Shown here one piece after another: positions 26,474 to 34,782 of a DNA stretch of 64,000 nt. The stretch covers positions 26,373 through 90,372 of the forward strand of contig JAOAHF010000009.1 of assembly GCA_026415355.1 (NCBI GenBank), in the 5' to 3' direction. Source of the stretch: Brevinematales bacterium (GTDB taxonomy: Bacteria; Spirochaetota; Brevinematia; DTOW01). A model generated the notes under the pieces. That model saw nothing but the letters and a program-made list of their open reading frames with translations, was not told the origin of the DNA and made no database searches. The stretch's first letter is position 1. Each line of letters begins with the position of its first letter. Made by a program: the position numbers and the translations under genes.

Positions 26474-28273
26474 TTATTTTCTTGAGAATATCTTTTCTAG
26501 TGTCTTTTTAGATATGTAAACCATAGTTGGTCTTCCGTGTGGGCAAGAATATTTATCTTCTATTGACATAACATCTTCTAGTAGCTTGTATGCCTCAATT
26601 GGGGATATTATATCACCTGCTTTTATTGAACTTCTGCAAGAAATAATTGATAGTATCTCTAAGATATTTTCTAGGCTAGGTTCTATTCCTTCTTGTAGTT
26701 TTTCGCAAATTTCGATTATGCTACTAGTTGGATCTATGTTTTTACTAAAGAATGAAGGTACAGTATATATGTAAAGTTTATCTTGAATTTTTATTTCAAA
26801 CCCTAGTTTTTCAAAAGTTTTGATTTTCTCTTTTACTATGTTTGTACATATAGATGATACTTCTATCGTTATTGGTGATATTAAGATTTGTTTTGATAGA
26901 GATTTATTTTCGATTATCTGTTTGTATAGTTTTGAAAATGTAAGTCTTTCATCTGAGGCGTGCTGATCTAGGATTAATAATCTGTCTGTGCCTAATTCTT
27001 CGAATATTAGGTAGGTTTTAAAAGCAATTCCGATGAATCTATATTTTTGTGAAATTCTGGTTTGGAGTTGATTGATTTCTGATTTGTTGATAGAAGTAGG
27101 TGGGTACGTATTTTCTGGGGTTGTAATCGGAGTAAGTGTTGTTAAAAGCGTATTACCTTGGTTTTTTGATTCTTTGATTTTTTGGATTTCATATTCTTTT
27201 TCCTTTGATTTTAGAAAACTTTCCAGTGAGGATTTGATACTTTGTTCTATAGGGTTGAATTTAAGAGATTCTTCAATATCTAGTGTTTGATTGGATTCAG
27301 ATAATCCTTCTTTTATTGTAGATATTATGTAGTGAAATAGTTTACCTTCGTTTTTGAATTTTATTTCTTTTTTGGCAGGATGTATGTTAACATCGATAAG
27401 CGACGGATCTACTTTTACAAAACAGAATACTATTGGAAAATTACCTTTTGGAACTAAATTTGAGTAGGCATTTGAGACGGCTGTTAAAAATGTTTTTGAT
27501 TCAACGAATCTGCTATTAACATATATGTGTTGTAAGTTTCTAGTTTGTCTTGTAACTGAAGGTTTTGAGAATAGTATTTCAATTTCCATGTCTTCGAAAG
27601 TTTTTTTGATGTAAGTAAGTTGTTTTATTTCTGGGAAGATGGACATTATTCTTTCTAAGTATGAATTTGTTTTGGGTAAGATGAGTTCTTTTTTTAGGTT
27701 ATGATATAGTTCAAAGTTTATTTGTGGTAACGGAATTGCTTTCTTTATGAAAATATCCAAAATGTTTTTAAATTCTGTGGTAGTGCTTTTCAAGAATTCT
27801 CTTCTTGGCGGCATGTTGAAAAATAGGTTTTTTACTTTTACAGTAGTACCGTCTTTTGATGGGTGTGGTATGAGTGATTCAAATTTGCCTCCTTTGACTG
27901 AAAGTTTGTACCCTTCGTTTGTTTCTCTTCTTTTTGATATTATTTCTAGTTCTGAAACTTCTGCTATGCTTGCTAGTGCTTCTCCCCTAAATCCCATTGT
28001 TGTAATGCTATATATGTTGTCAAACTTTTCTATTTTACTTGTTGAGTGTCTTAGGTAACATTTTTCTAGGTCTTCTTTATCCATTCCTTCACCATCATCT
28101 AATACTTCTATGAGCTTTTTACCTCCTTCTAACACGTTTACTATTATTCTAGTACTTCCTGCATCAATTGAGTTGTCAACTAGTTCTCTTACTACTGAAT
28201 AAGGGCTGTCAATTACTTCGCCAGCTGATATTTTAGATATAGTATCTTCGTCGAGTATTCTTATTTTCCCCAT
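26474..28273 (-). CDS. mutL: DNA mismatch repair protein MutL
   Basis: Links MutS mismatch recognition to strand incision. The N-terminal GHKL ATPase shows VVRELVDNSIDAG, DDGEGMDKEDL and MGFRGEALASI. The C-terminal domain keeps the endonuclease signature, DQHASDERLTF, with SCRSSIKAGD and the terminal CPHGRPT zinc-site motif, so this is a nicking MutL of the type found in bacteria without MutH. A low-complexity linker near residues 340-400 separates the halves. 599 residues is normal. It starts 6 bases after the nucleotidyltransferase stop codon and is the distal gene of that operon. mutS is not in the window. Confidence 0.96.
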   Translation of the reverse strand: MGKIRILDEDTISKISAGEVIDSPYSVVRELVDNSIDAGSTRIIVNVLEGGKKLIEVLDDGEGMDKEDLEKCYLRHSTSKIEKFDNIYSITTMGFRGEALASIAEVSELEIISKRRETNEGYKLSVKGGKFESLIPHPSKDGTTVKVKNLFFNMPPRREFLKSTTTEFKNILDIFIKKAIPLPQINFELYHNLKKELILPKTNSYLERIMSIFPEIKQLTYIKKTFEDMEIEILFSKPSVTRQTRNLQHIYVNSRFVESKTFLTAVSNAYSNLVPKGNFPIVFCFVKVDPSLIDVNIHPAKKEIKFKNEGKLFHYIISTIKEGLSESNQTLDIEESLKFNPIEQSIKSSLESFLKSKEKEYEIQKIKESKNQGNTLLTTLTPITTPENTYPPTSINKSEINQLQTRISQKYRFIGIAFKTYLIFEELGTDRLLILDQHASDERLTFSKLYKQIIENKSLSKQILISPITIEVSSICTNIVKEKIKTFEKLGFEIKIQDKLYIYTVPSFFSKNIDPTSSIIEICEKLQEGIEPSLENILEILSIISCRSSIKAGDIISPIEAYKLLEDVMSIEDKYSCPHGRPTMVYISKKTLEKIFSRK

Positions 28274-28279
28274 AGTGAG

Positions 28280-29299
28280 TTAGAAACCTTTTTTCTTATA
28301 CTCTGAATGGGGACCTATATTAAGCTCTCTGAAACTTTCTTCGACTATGCTATCCTGTCCTATTAAGCTTCTTTCTATTATCATACCTTCGACTTTTGCT
28401 CTTTCTTCTACTATACTTTCTCTTATTATTGAATTTTTTACGGTAGCACCTTCGTGGATTGATACAAAAGGTCCTATTACAGAATCTTCAACTAAGGCGT
28501 TTGGACTTATATAAACAGGTGGTATTACTATGGAGTTTTTTACATTTATACCTATTGTGCTTTCATTGTGAAACTTTGTTAGAAGTTTATTGTTTGCTTC
28601 GATGAGTTTTTCTTTGCTACCACAGTCATATACTTCTGAAGTCTCAAATATACTTATTTTGTGTCCCCTTTTTATCATATCCATCATTGCATCTGTTAGT
28701 TGGTATTCATTTTTTGTTCTTATATCGTTTTCGATAATATAATCTATTGCATTTAGTAAAGGTTCTGCTTCGGTAAAGTAGTATATGCCTGATATTGCTA
28801 GATTTGAAATAGGTTTTGAAGGTTTTTCTACCATTTCTTTTATATATTTACCATCTCTTCCTAATACTACAACACCATATTTGTGTGGATCTTCAACATT
28901 AACGACTCCTATGCTATGTTCTCCTTGGGGAGTTTGTTGAAGTACTTTTTTAACATCTGTGAAAAATATTAGATCTCCTAGTATTATGAGCAATTTGTCT
29001 TTTGGTGATATGAAATCTTTTGTTATGCTTATAGCATGAGCTAAACCTTTTGGATTTTCTTGGATTACAAATGTCTTTCTTATTTTCGGATATGCTTTTT
29101 TGACATATTCTTCTATTTGTTCGCCTAGATACCCTATTACGAATATGTACTCTTCAACTTCAACATTACTAGTCATATACATTATGTAGTCTATAATCTT
29201 TCTATCTGCTACGTTTATGAGAGTTTTTGGTATTAGTAGAGTATGTGGCCTTAATCTGGTTCCCTTACCTGCAACAGGTATTATTACTTTCAACCCCAT
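28280..29299 (-). CDS. Sugar nucleotidyltransferase with left-handed beta-helix tail
   Basis: Activates a sugar-1-phosphate with an NTP for polysaccharide or nucleotide-sugar synthesis. The N terminus VIIPVAGKGTRLRPHT is the nucleotidyltransferase signature, followed by PKTLINVADR, the metal-binding LGDLIF and the sugar site VEKPSKPISNLAISGIYYF. The last ~80 residues form hexapeptide repeats (NALVEDSVIGPFVSIHEG). This resembles RmlA-like or glucose-1-phosphate thymidylyl/uridylyltransferases; the base and sugar cannot be fixed. ATG at 29299 follows GGAGG. It lies between the VWA gene (14 bases) and mutL (6 bases). Confidence 0.88.
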   Translation of the reverse strand: MGLKVIIPVAGKGTRLRPHTLLIPKTLINVADRKIIDYIMYMTSNVEVEEYIFVIGYLGEQIEEYVKKAYPKIRKTFVIQENPKGLAHAISITKDFISPKDKLLIILGDLIFFTDVKKVLQQTPQGEHSIGVVNVEDPHKYGVVVLGRDGKYIKEMVEKPSKPISNLAISGIYYFTEAEPLLNAIDYIIENDIRTKNEYQLTDAMMDMIKRGHKISIFETSEVYDCGSKEKLIEANNKLLTKFHNESTIGINVKNSIVIPPVYISPNALVEDSVIGPFVSIHEGATVKNSIIRESIVEERAKVEGMIIERSLIGQDSIVEESFRELNIGPHSEYKKKGF

Positions 29300-29313
29300 T
29301 TTATCCTCCGAAT

Positions 29314-30339
29314 TTAATCAACTTCAAATATATAGTTACCTGCTGCAAATCTCATTCCTTTGAAAAGGAAGGTTCCATTAGGTATTGTGACATTATCTTT
29401 TTTAGAAAAGAAGATTCTATAACCTTTTCTAGTTGCTCTTATTGTAATATATCCATTATATGTCCAGTTAGGTAGCGTTACCTTACCTTTAGAAGAAGAT
29501 ATGACGATTTTGTATCCTTTTATAGTGATATCCTTCTTGAATTTATCTGATGAACATTTTAGTACACTGATGTTTGATACTTTTTTAGATTTGTTTACTA
29601 TGTATATTTTTGGCATAGTGAGAAGGAGTAGTAGTAGTAATATAAGTAATATTGGTATTATAAGGTATAATGTAACATTCTTTCCTAAAACTGTTTCTGT
29701 TATCAAAGTTTCGGTGTGGTTTGTTAGATCTACTTCGATAAATTTTACTTGTTCTACTTCTTTGAGTGCTTTTGATAGTTGTGATTCTTTTTTTTGAGGT
29801 GTTTTGGAAATAAGTTTCTCGAGGGATATGAAATACACTAGTTGTTGTGGTTCAAATAATGTTGATAATTTTTCCAAGTCAACTATGTATTTTTTTGTTT
29901 TTATAGGTGGATCATCGATACCGTCTGATATTATTATGACTTTTGTATTTTGGGATGACATATTGCTGACTTTTATGAGATTTGCTACTTCTTCTAGCAT
30001 CTTGTATGTGAAGGTCCATTTACCATAGGGTTGTGTACCGCTCATCACTTTGTAAATAACTTCTTTGTTGTATTCATCTTTTATTTCAATAGGAGGACGT
30101 ATATTTACTATTTCATTAAAGTCAACAATATATACAATATCACCATTTTTTAGGGAAAATATGAAGTTTGATAAAGATCTCAAAGCTACATCATATACTC
30201 TTACTCCATCAATGACCTTTCTGTTCATACTTAGCGAAGTATCGATTACTATTATGTAATTTTCAGAATATGCTTGTTTACTAAAGAACGTAAGTATCAT
30301 CAAAACTAGTATTACTACAAAAAAAGGAATTCTTTTCAT
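29314..30339 (-). CDS. Secreted von Willebrand factor A domain protein
   Basis: A 341-residue envelope protein. A signal peptide (PFFVVILVLMILTFFSKQAYS) leads into a VWA domain with an intact MIDAS: DTSLS, a threonine in KWTFTYKM, and IISDGIDDP. A transmembrane helix near residue 235 (LIIPILLILLLLLLL) follows, then ~100 basic residues, beta-rich, on the cytoplasmic side if the usual topology holds. VWA proteins of this kind bind partner proteins through a metal ion; no partner is evident. First gene of the operon with the nucleotidyltransferase and mutL. Confidence 0.82.
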   Translation of the reverse strand: MKRIPFFVVILVLMILTFFSKQAYSENYIIVIDTSLSMNRKVIDGVRVYDVALRSLSNFIFSLKNGDIVYIVDFNEIVNIRPPIEIKDEYNKEVIYKVMSGTQPYGKWTFTYKMLEEVANLIKVSNMSSQNTKVIIISDGIDDPPIKTKKYIVDLEKLSTLFEPQQLVYFISLEKLISKTPQKKESQLSKALKEVEQVKFIEVDLTNHTETLITETVLGKNVTLYLIIPILLILLLLLLLTMPKIYIVNKSKKVSNISVLKCSSDKFKKDITIKGYKIVISSSKGKVTLPNWTYNGYITIRATRKGYRIFFSKKDNVTIPNGTFLFKGMRFAAGNYIFEVD

Positions 30340-30512
30340 ATTAGTTATACTAAACTGAGATAGTACTATTTTTCAATAATTTTAGAAATTGGTGAAATTT
30401 AAAAAATGTTCCAACAGTGGATTAATTATCTTTTGATAAAAGAATCAAGTTGTTTGATTATGGAATGAGATTTTTGGGTTTAGTGTAGTGATTAATTTTT
30501 GTTGTTTTATCC

Positions 30513-30539
30513 TTAAGTCATTATAGGACTTTCCGAAAT
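30513..30539 (+). promoter_or_regulatory. Candidate sigma-28 promoter of flgE
   Basis: TTAA (30513-30516), 15 bases, TCCGAAAT (30532-30539) resembles the flagellar consensus TAAA-N15-GCCGATAA. It is weaker than the flaA site. The ATG is 28 bases downstream with AGGAG between. Confidence 0.45.
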
Positions 30540-30567
30540 AATAATTGTAATGTAGGAGATAGGCATT

Positions 30568-31923
30568 ATGATGAGGTCTTTGTATTCTGGTGTATCTGGG
30601 TTGGTTAACCATCAGGTTAGGATGGATGTTTTGGGTAATAACATTTCAAATGTTAATACTTATGGTTTTAAGAGAGAGAGAGTTACGTTTCAAGATATAA
30701 TCTCACAAATGGTAGAAGCATCAGCTAAACCTACTGATGAGAGGGGTGGTATAAATTCAAAGCAAATAGGACTTGGTATGACAGTTGCTAGCATAGACAA
30801 GATCATGACTCAAGGTAGCATACAGACAACTGGTATAAATACTGATCTTTCTATAGCGGGTGAGGGATTTTTTGTTCTTAAAAAGGGTGATCAACTTTTC
30901 TACTCAAGGGCTGGTAATTTTTATATAGATAAAAATGGTACTTTGGTTAACTCAAGTGGTTTTAAAGTTCAAGGTTGGAAGGCACAAAAATTAGAAACTG
31001 GTGAGATAATAATAAATCCTTCAGGTCAAATTGAAGATCTTGTTATTCCTAGAGGAGCAAAAAGTCCAGCAGCGGCTACGACTGTGGTCAAGTATAGGTC
31101 TAATTTGGATGGTAGAACACCAGTACTAACACCACAGTCCAGTCTTTTAGATAGAGAGAAGTACACTCACAAAACTAGTGTGGATATCTTTGATTCGTAT
31201 GGGAATAGATATAGAATGTTTATTGATTTTGTAAGAACAGATCTAAATACTTGGGTTGCTACTGTTAATGTCGAAAATTCTAGTGGAGTTGTTGTGAGTG
31301 TTGGTGAAGAAAAAGTTGATAATAATAATCAGTTTACTATTGTTTTTGATAATAAGGGCACTTTAAGAAGTATTTCTGATAATAGTGTTAATCCTACGGT
31401 TATGGATTCTGGTACTCTCATGGCTAATGTGAGTTTTACTCTACCAGATGGTACTAGACAGACTGTTAAAGTAGAATTAGGTGTTGTAGGTAGTATTGAA
31501 AATAGTATTACTCAGTTTTCTTCTCCTTCAACTGCTTCAGTTTATGATCAAGATGGACATGCTATGGGGTATCTTGAGAGCTTTAAGATAGACAGTTCGG
31601 GAACTATAATAGGTGTTTTTACTAACGGTCTTCAAGAACCTTTAGGACAAGTAGCTTTGGCTGGATTTACTAATCCTCAAGGTCTTGAGAAGGTTGGTGA
31701 AAATTTGTACATTGAAACCATGAACTCAGGACTTGCAGATATAAGTCCAGCGGAGATAAAAGGTAAAGGTAAGATATACTCAGGAGCATTGGAAATGTCT
31801 AATGTTGATTTATCTGATGCTTTTGTTGATATGATCGTTACACAAAGAGGATTCCAAGCAAATTCGAGAACAATAACAACGACGGATCAGATGCTACAAG
31901 AAATACTGAATCTCAAGAGATAA
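30568..31923 (+). CDS. flgE: Flagellar hook protein FlgE
   Basis: Forms the hook that joins the periplasmic flagellar filament to its motor. The N terminus MMRSLYSGVSGLVNHQ with LGNNISNVNTYGFK is the rod/hook/filament signature, and the C terminus DMIVTQRGFQANSRTITTTD with QEILNLKR is the matching helix. At 451 residues it fits hook protein, not the shorter rod proteins FlgF/FlgG. The complete sequence has no cysteine, which is odd because spirochaete hooks studied so far are covalently cross-linked through a conserved lysine and cysteine. It is not in a flagellar operon: flgD and fliK are not adjacent. It is preceded by AGGAG and followed by a strong terminator. Confidence 0.94.
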   Translation: MMRSLYSGVSGLVNHQVRMDVLGNNISNVNTYGFKRERVTFQDIISQMVEASAKPTDERGGINSKQIGLGMTVASIDKIMTQGSIQTTGINTDLSIAGEGFFVLKKGDQLFYSRAGNFYIDKNGTLVNSSGFKVQGWKAQKLETGEIIINPSGQIEDLVIPRGAKSPAAATTVVKYRSNLDGRTPVLTPQSSLLDREKYTHKTSVDIFDSYGNRYRMFIDFVRTDLNTWVATVNVENSSGVVVSVGEEKVDNNNQFTIVFDNKGTLRSISDNSVNPTVMDSGTLMANVSFTLPDGTRQTVKVELGVVGSIENSITQFSSPSTASVYDQDGHAMGYLESFKIDSSGTIIGVFTNGLQEPLGQVALAGFTNPQGLEKVGENLYIETMNSGLADISPAEIKGKGKIYSGALEMSNVDLSDAFVDMIVTQRGFQANSRTITTTDQMLQEILNLKR

Positions 31924-31949
31924 TAGGTATCGCACCACCTATTTTCTAG

Positions 31950-31978
31950 GGGAGGGCCAAAAGTAGGTTCTCCCTTTT
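31950..31978 (+). terminator. Intrinsic terminator after flgE
   Basis: GGGAGGGCC and GGTTCTCCC pair over 9 bp (two G-T pairs) around a 7-base loop, followed by TTTT. A smaller hairpin ATAGGT/ACCTAT precedes it at about 31923-31942. Confidence 0.8.
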
Positions 31979-31981
31979 CAT

Positions 31982-33127
31982 TCACATTATTAATATCTTT
32001 AACCTTTCAACTTCGTCGATGTCTGTTATTACCTTTACTATATATCGGTGTGGATCTAGTTGTAAATTTACTTTTATTTTGCTCGTTACCTTACCGAGAG
32101 AATTTTCAATAAGTAGTATTGTGGGTTTTATAGAGTATTCACTGTCTTTGTGTATTATTATTCCTTTTTCACCAGTATTCAGTAATACAAATGATCCTAC
32201 GGTATATGGTGATGGTAAATTGTATAACTTAGCCATTTCTATTACAAATCTTTGGGCTAACATTGGCTCAAAGTGTGTACCTGATCTTTTCATTATTATA
32301 TCTAGCGCTTGTGCTATGGTCATTCCTTGTTTGTAAGGTCTTTCTGAAGTAAGAGCGTCAAATACGTCTGCTAAACTAACAATTTGAGGATATCTCCCTA
32401 TTCTATCGAACTTTATTCCCAAAGGATATCCATTGCCGTCGTATCTCTCGTGATGAAAGAGTACTATCTTCTTAGCGTATGTGCTTACTGTAGGTTCATC
32501 TTTTATCGCGAAATATCCTATTATTGGATGCTTTTTAATTATCGTTAATTCTTCTTCTGTGAGTTCTCCAGGTTTGTAAAGTATAGATGTTGGTATTTTT
32601 ACCTTACCTATGTCATGTAGTATTGCTCCTGTTCCTATTTCTTTTGTTACAAAATCACTAGCACCTAAAAATTTGGAGAAAAACATTGAAAGTATTGTTA
32701 CGTTCACAGAATGTACGTAAGTGTATTCATCATAGTTTTTTACAATAGAAAGGTTTATTACTGCCTTTCCGAGTTTTTGAATCATTTCTTTAAATAGCTG
32801 TTCTATTATCCTTTTTACTTCTGATATTTCTATTTTATTGTCTTCTTTGAGTTGGTGTAAAACATTGTTTATAACTTCTTTTGCTTTTTCTTTGACTTCT
32901 TCTGAAAACATCGGAGGATATATTTCCGAAAGATCTTTTTTTATCTCTTTGGTGTAGTATAATTCTTTTATACCTTGGGTTTTGAGTTGATTAATTATGT
33001 TGGGAGTTAGAGGCTTTTTAGCAGGCCATATAAAGATACCTTCTTTTGAAAATAAATCTCCTGATAGCACCATGCCGGGTTTTAGAAAATCAACTAGTAT
33101 GTCGTATTTTATTTCACCTGTTCCCAT
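31982..33127 (-). CDS. HD-GYP phosphodiesterase, soluble
   Basis: Likely hydrolyses cyclic di-GMP. An N-terminal DUF3391-like region (about 130 residues: KPGMVLSGDLF) precedes the HD-GYP domain at about residues 135-300. That domain has the HSVNVTILSM helix, LHDIGKVKIP, FHHERYDGNGYPLG and ADVFDALTSERPYKQ. All metal ligands and the GYP motif are present. The last ~80 residues are a small beta domain (YTVGSFVLLNTGEKGIII), common in this subfamily. It has no membrane segment. ATG at 33127 has no ribosome-binding site; a promoter with a palindrome over its -35 lies just upstream. Its gene converges on flgE. Confidence 0.92.
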   Translation of the reverse strand: MGTGEIKYDILVDFLKPGMVLSGDLFSKEGIFIWPAKKPLTPNIINQLKTQGIKELYYTKEIKKDLSEIYPPMFSEEVKEKAKEVINNVLHQLKEDNKIEISEVKRIIEQLFKEMIQKLGKAVINLSIVKNYDEYTYVHSVNVTILSMFFSKFLGASDFVTKEIGTGAILHDIGKVKIPTSILYKPGELTEEELTIIKKHPIIGYFAIKDEPTVSTYAKKIVLFHHERYDGNGYPLGIKFDRIGRYPQIVSLADVFDALTSERPYKQGMTIAQALDIIMKRSGTHFEPMLAQRFVIEMAKLYNLPSPYTVGSFVLLNTGEKGIIIHKDSEYSIKPTILLIENSLGKVTSKIKVNLQLDPHRYIVKVITDIDEVERLKILIM

Positions 33128-33140
33128 GATTTATGACGTA

Positions 33141-33180
33141 ATTATACTACTAATATATGATCTGTTTCAATAGAAACAGA
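33141..33180 (-). promoter_or_regulatory. Promoter of HD-GYP gene with overlapping palindrome
   Basis: Minus-strand TTGAAA (33170-33165), 18 bases, TATAAT (33146-33141); the ATG follows 13 bases later with no ribosome-binding site. A perfect 8-bp palindrome, TCTGTTTC..GAAACAGA at 33161-33180, covers the -35 and is a candidate operator. Confidence 0.6.
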
Positions 33181-33291
33181 GATTTGATCTTAGTTATAAT
33201 TACAGGAATATATAGTATCTTATATATTCGCATAGGAAATTGTGAGGGTGATATTTAGTAATTATATTTTAGCTAAATTTTGAGGATCTTT

Positions 33292-33320
33292 TTGAAAAAA
33301 ATATTTGTGAAAGTTATAAT
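33292..33320 (+). promoter_or_regulatory. Promoter of FecR-domain gene
   Basis: TTGAAA (33292-33297), 17 bases, TATAAT (33315-33320), followed by GGAGG and the ATG at 33338. Confidence 0.7.
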
Positions 33321-33337
33321 ATTGTTTGGAGGTAGGT

Positions 33338-34099
33338 ATGAGAAGAATTATATTTTCGATTCTTGTAATTATGATATCTAGTTTTGTTTATGGGCAGAAA
33401 TATGTTGTTGATACTTCAATAGGTGATGTTTATGTTTTAAACAAGGGGAAGAGTTCAATAGTAGAAGTTGGGTATATCATAAAGCAAGGGGATACTATAA
33501 AAACTGGTAGGGATTCTGAATGTTACATATCAGTTGATAGAAGAGGATATATAAAAGTTGAACCAAATACTTCGGTTAAATTTGAAGAGATTGAAAGTAT
33601 TGCTAAGGAGAGCAAGAGAGACAAATTGAGTGTTAATGGTAATATAATACTATCAGTTAAAGGTATATTTTCTCAAAATAGCTCTTTGAGCATTAAAACA
33701 TCAACGGCTTTTGCTACTGTTAGGGGTACAGAGTTTGTGATAGAAGTTGCTGATATGACAACAAGGGTTTACGTTCTTGAGGGTAAAGTAGAAGTTGCTC
33801 CGCTTGTTTCACAGGTAGAAAGTGATCTTTTGATGTTTTCGACTTTACTTAATGCAGGGGAGAAGATAGAAATATCAGAAATAGATGTGATAAATGCTAC
33901 TTCTTTTTTAAGGAAAGGTAAAGAAGGTGAGTATGGCGTTTTTTTGAATAGTAAAAAGAAATCTATTATTGCTTCTGAAAGAGAGAGATTTTCGCAAAGG
34001 ATGAAAATGTTAAGAGATTTACAGAAAAAGAGAAAAGAAGAGCTTGAGAGAAAGAAAAAAGAATATCTTAAGGATCCATCAAAAATGTTTGAAGAATAA
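33338..34099 (+). CDS. Secreted FecR-domain protein
   Basis: A 253-residue exported protein. The signal peptide (RRIIFSILVIMISSFVYG) is followed by a FecR-type beta domain: GDVYVLNKGKSSIVEVGYII, GDTIKTGRDSECYIS, and ATVRGTEFVIEVADMTTRVY with the VRGTxF motif. The C terminus is a highly charged helix (QKKRKEELERKKKEYL). In spirochaetes such free-standing FecR domains occur without a sigma-factor partner, so a structural or envelope role is more likely than signalling. I start at ATG 33338, after GGAGG; an in-frame TTG at 33326 lies within the ribosome-binding site. It precedes nadD by 3 bases. Confidence 0.82.
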   Translation: MRRIIFSILVIMISSFVYGQKYVVDTSIGDVYVLNKGKSSIVEVGYIIKQGDTIKTGRDSECYISVDRRGYIKVEPNTSVKFEEIESIAKESKRDKLSVNGNIILSVKGIFSQNSSLSIKTSTAFATVRGTEFVIEVADMTTRVYVLEGKVEVAPLVSQVESDLLMFSTLLNAGEKIEISEIDVINATSFLRKGKEGEYGVFLNSKKKSIIASERERFSQRMKMLRDLQKKRKEELERKKKEYLKDPSKMFEE

Positions 34100-34102
34100 T
34101 AG

Positions 34103-34681
34103 ATGAAAATAGGTCTTTTTGGCGGTACCTTTGATCCTATACATATAGGACATTTAATAGTTGCTAATACTGCTTTGGTTAGATTTACATTAGATAAAGT
34201 TGTCTTTGTACCAGCAAAGGTGTCTCCATTTAAGCTTGGCCGTCAAAAAATGTTTACAGATAAGCAAATAATTGAGATGATAAATCTCTCAATACTAGAT
34301 AACGAGAAATTTGAGTTATCGGATTTTGAGATTTTATCTGAAAGTGTTTCTTATACATATCTTACTGTAGATTATTTTAGTAATCTCTATAATGGTGCAG
34401 ATATTTACCTAGTACTTGGTAGTGATAGTTTTGAAAGTTTTTGTAAGTGGAAAAATTATGAGCAGATAATTCAGAAATGCAAAATAATTGTTTATCCTAG
34501 ATTGGGAAGTAGTTTGGAATTGCCTAAGTGTTTGGAAAGTTTTAAGCATAAAGTTTTTGTTTTACAGTCTCCTGTTATCGAAATAAGCTCAACTATTATA
34601 AGAAAGATGATAGTTAGAAAGGAAGATTTTAGGTATCTAGTTCACGATAGAGTTTATGAGTACATAAAAAGTTTGATGTAA
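34103..34681 (+). CDS. nadD: Nicotinate-nucleotide adenylyltransferase
   Basis: Adenylates nicotinate mononucleotide to deamido-NAD. GLFGGTFDPIHIGHLIVANT holds the nucleotidyltransferase HIGH-like motif, GSDSFESFCKW is the substrate loop, and EISSTIIRKMI is the ISSTxIR motif. At 192 residues it is full length. ATG at 34103 comes 3 bases after the FecR-domain stop, so the two are co-transcribed. Together with nadB at 41 kb it covers parts of the NAD pathway; nadA and nadC are not in the window. Confidence 0.95.
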   Translation: MKIGLFGGTFDPIHIGHLIVANTALVRFTLDKVVFVPAKVSPFKLGRQKMFTDKQIIEMINLSILDNEKFELSDFEILSESVSYTYLTVDYFSNLYNGADIYLVLGSDSFESFCKWKNYEQIIQKCKIIVYPRLGSSLELPKCLESFKHKVFVLQSPVIEISSTIIRKMIVRKEDFRYLVHDRVYEYIKSLM

Positions 34682-34782
34682 TTTTGATTAGAATTATCTG
34701 CTTTTTAGTAACTTAAATGATATTTTTATAGACTATATATTTTGTTTGTATGTGACTTTTTAATCAAAGATGTTTAGGTTTA

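Noticed and set aside
34682..34782. Inverted TTTGATTA / TAATCAAA pair between nadD and dnaE as a bidirectional terminator
   Set aside because: The arms are about 70 bases apart and AT-only, so a stable hairpin is unlikely.
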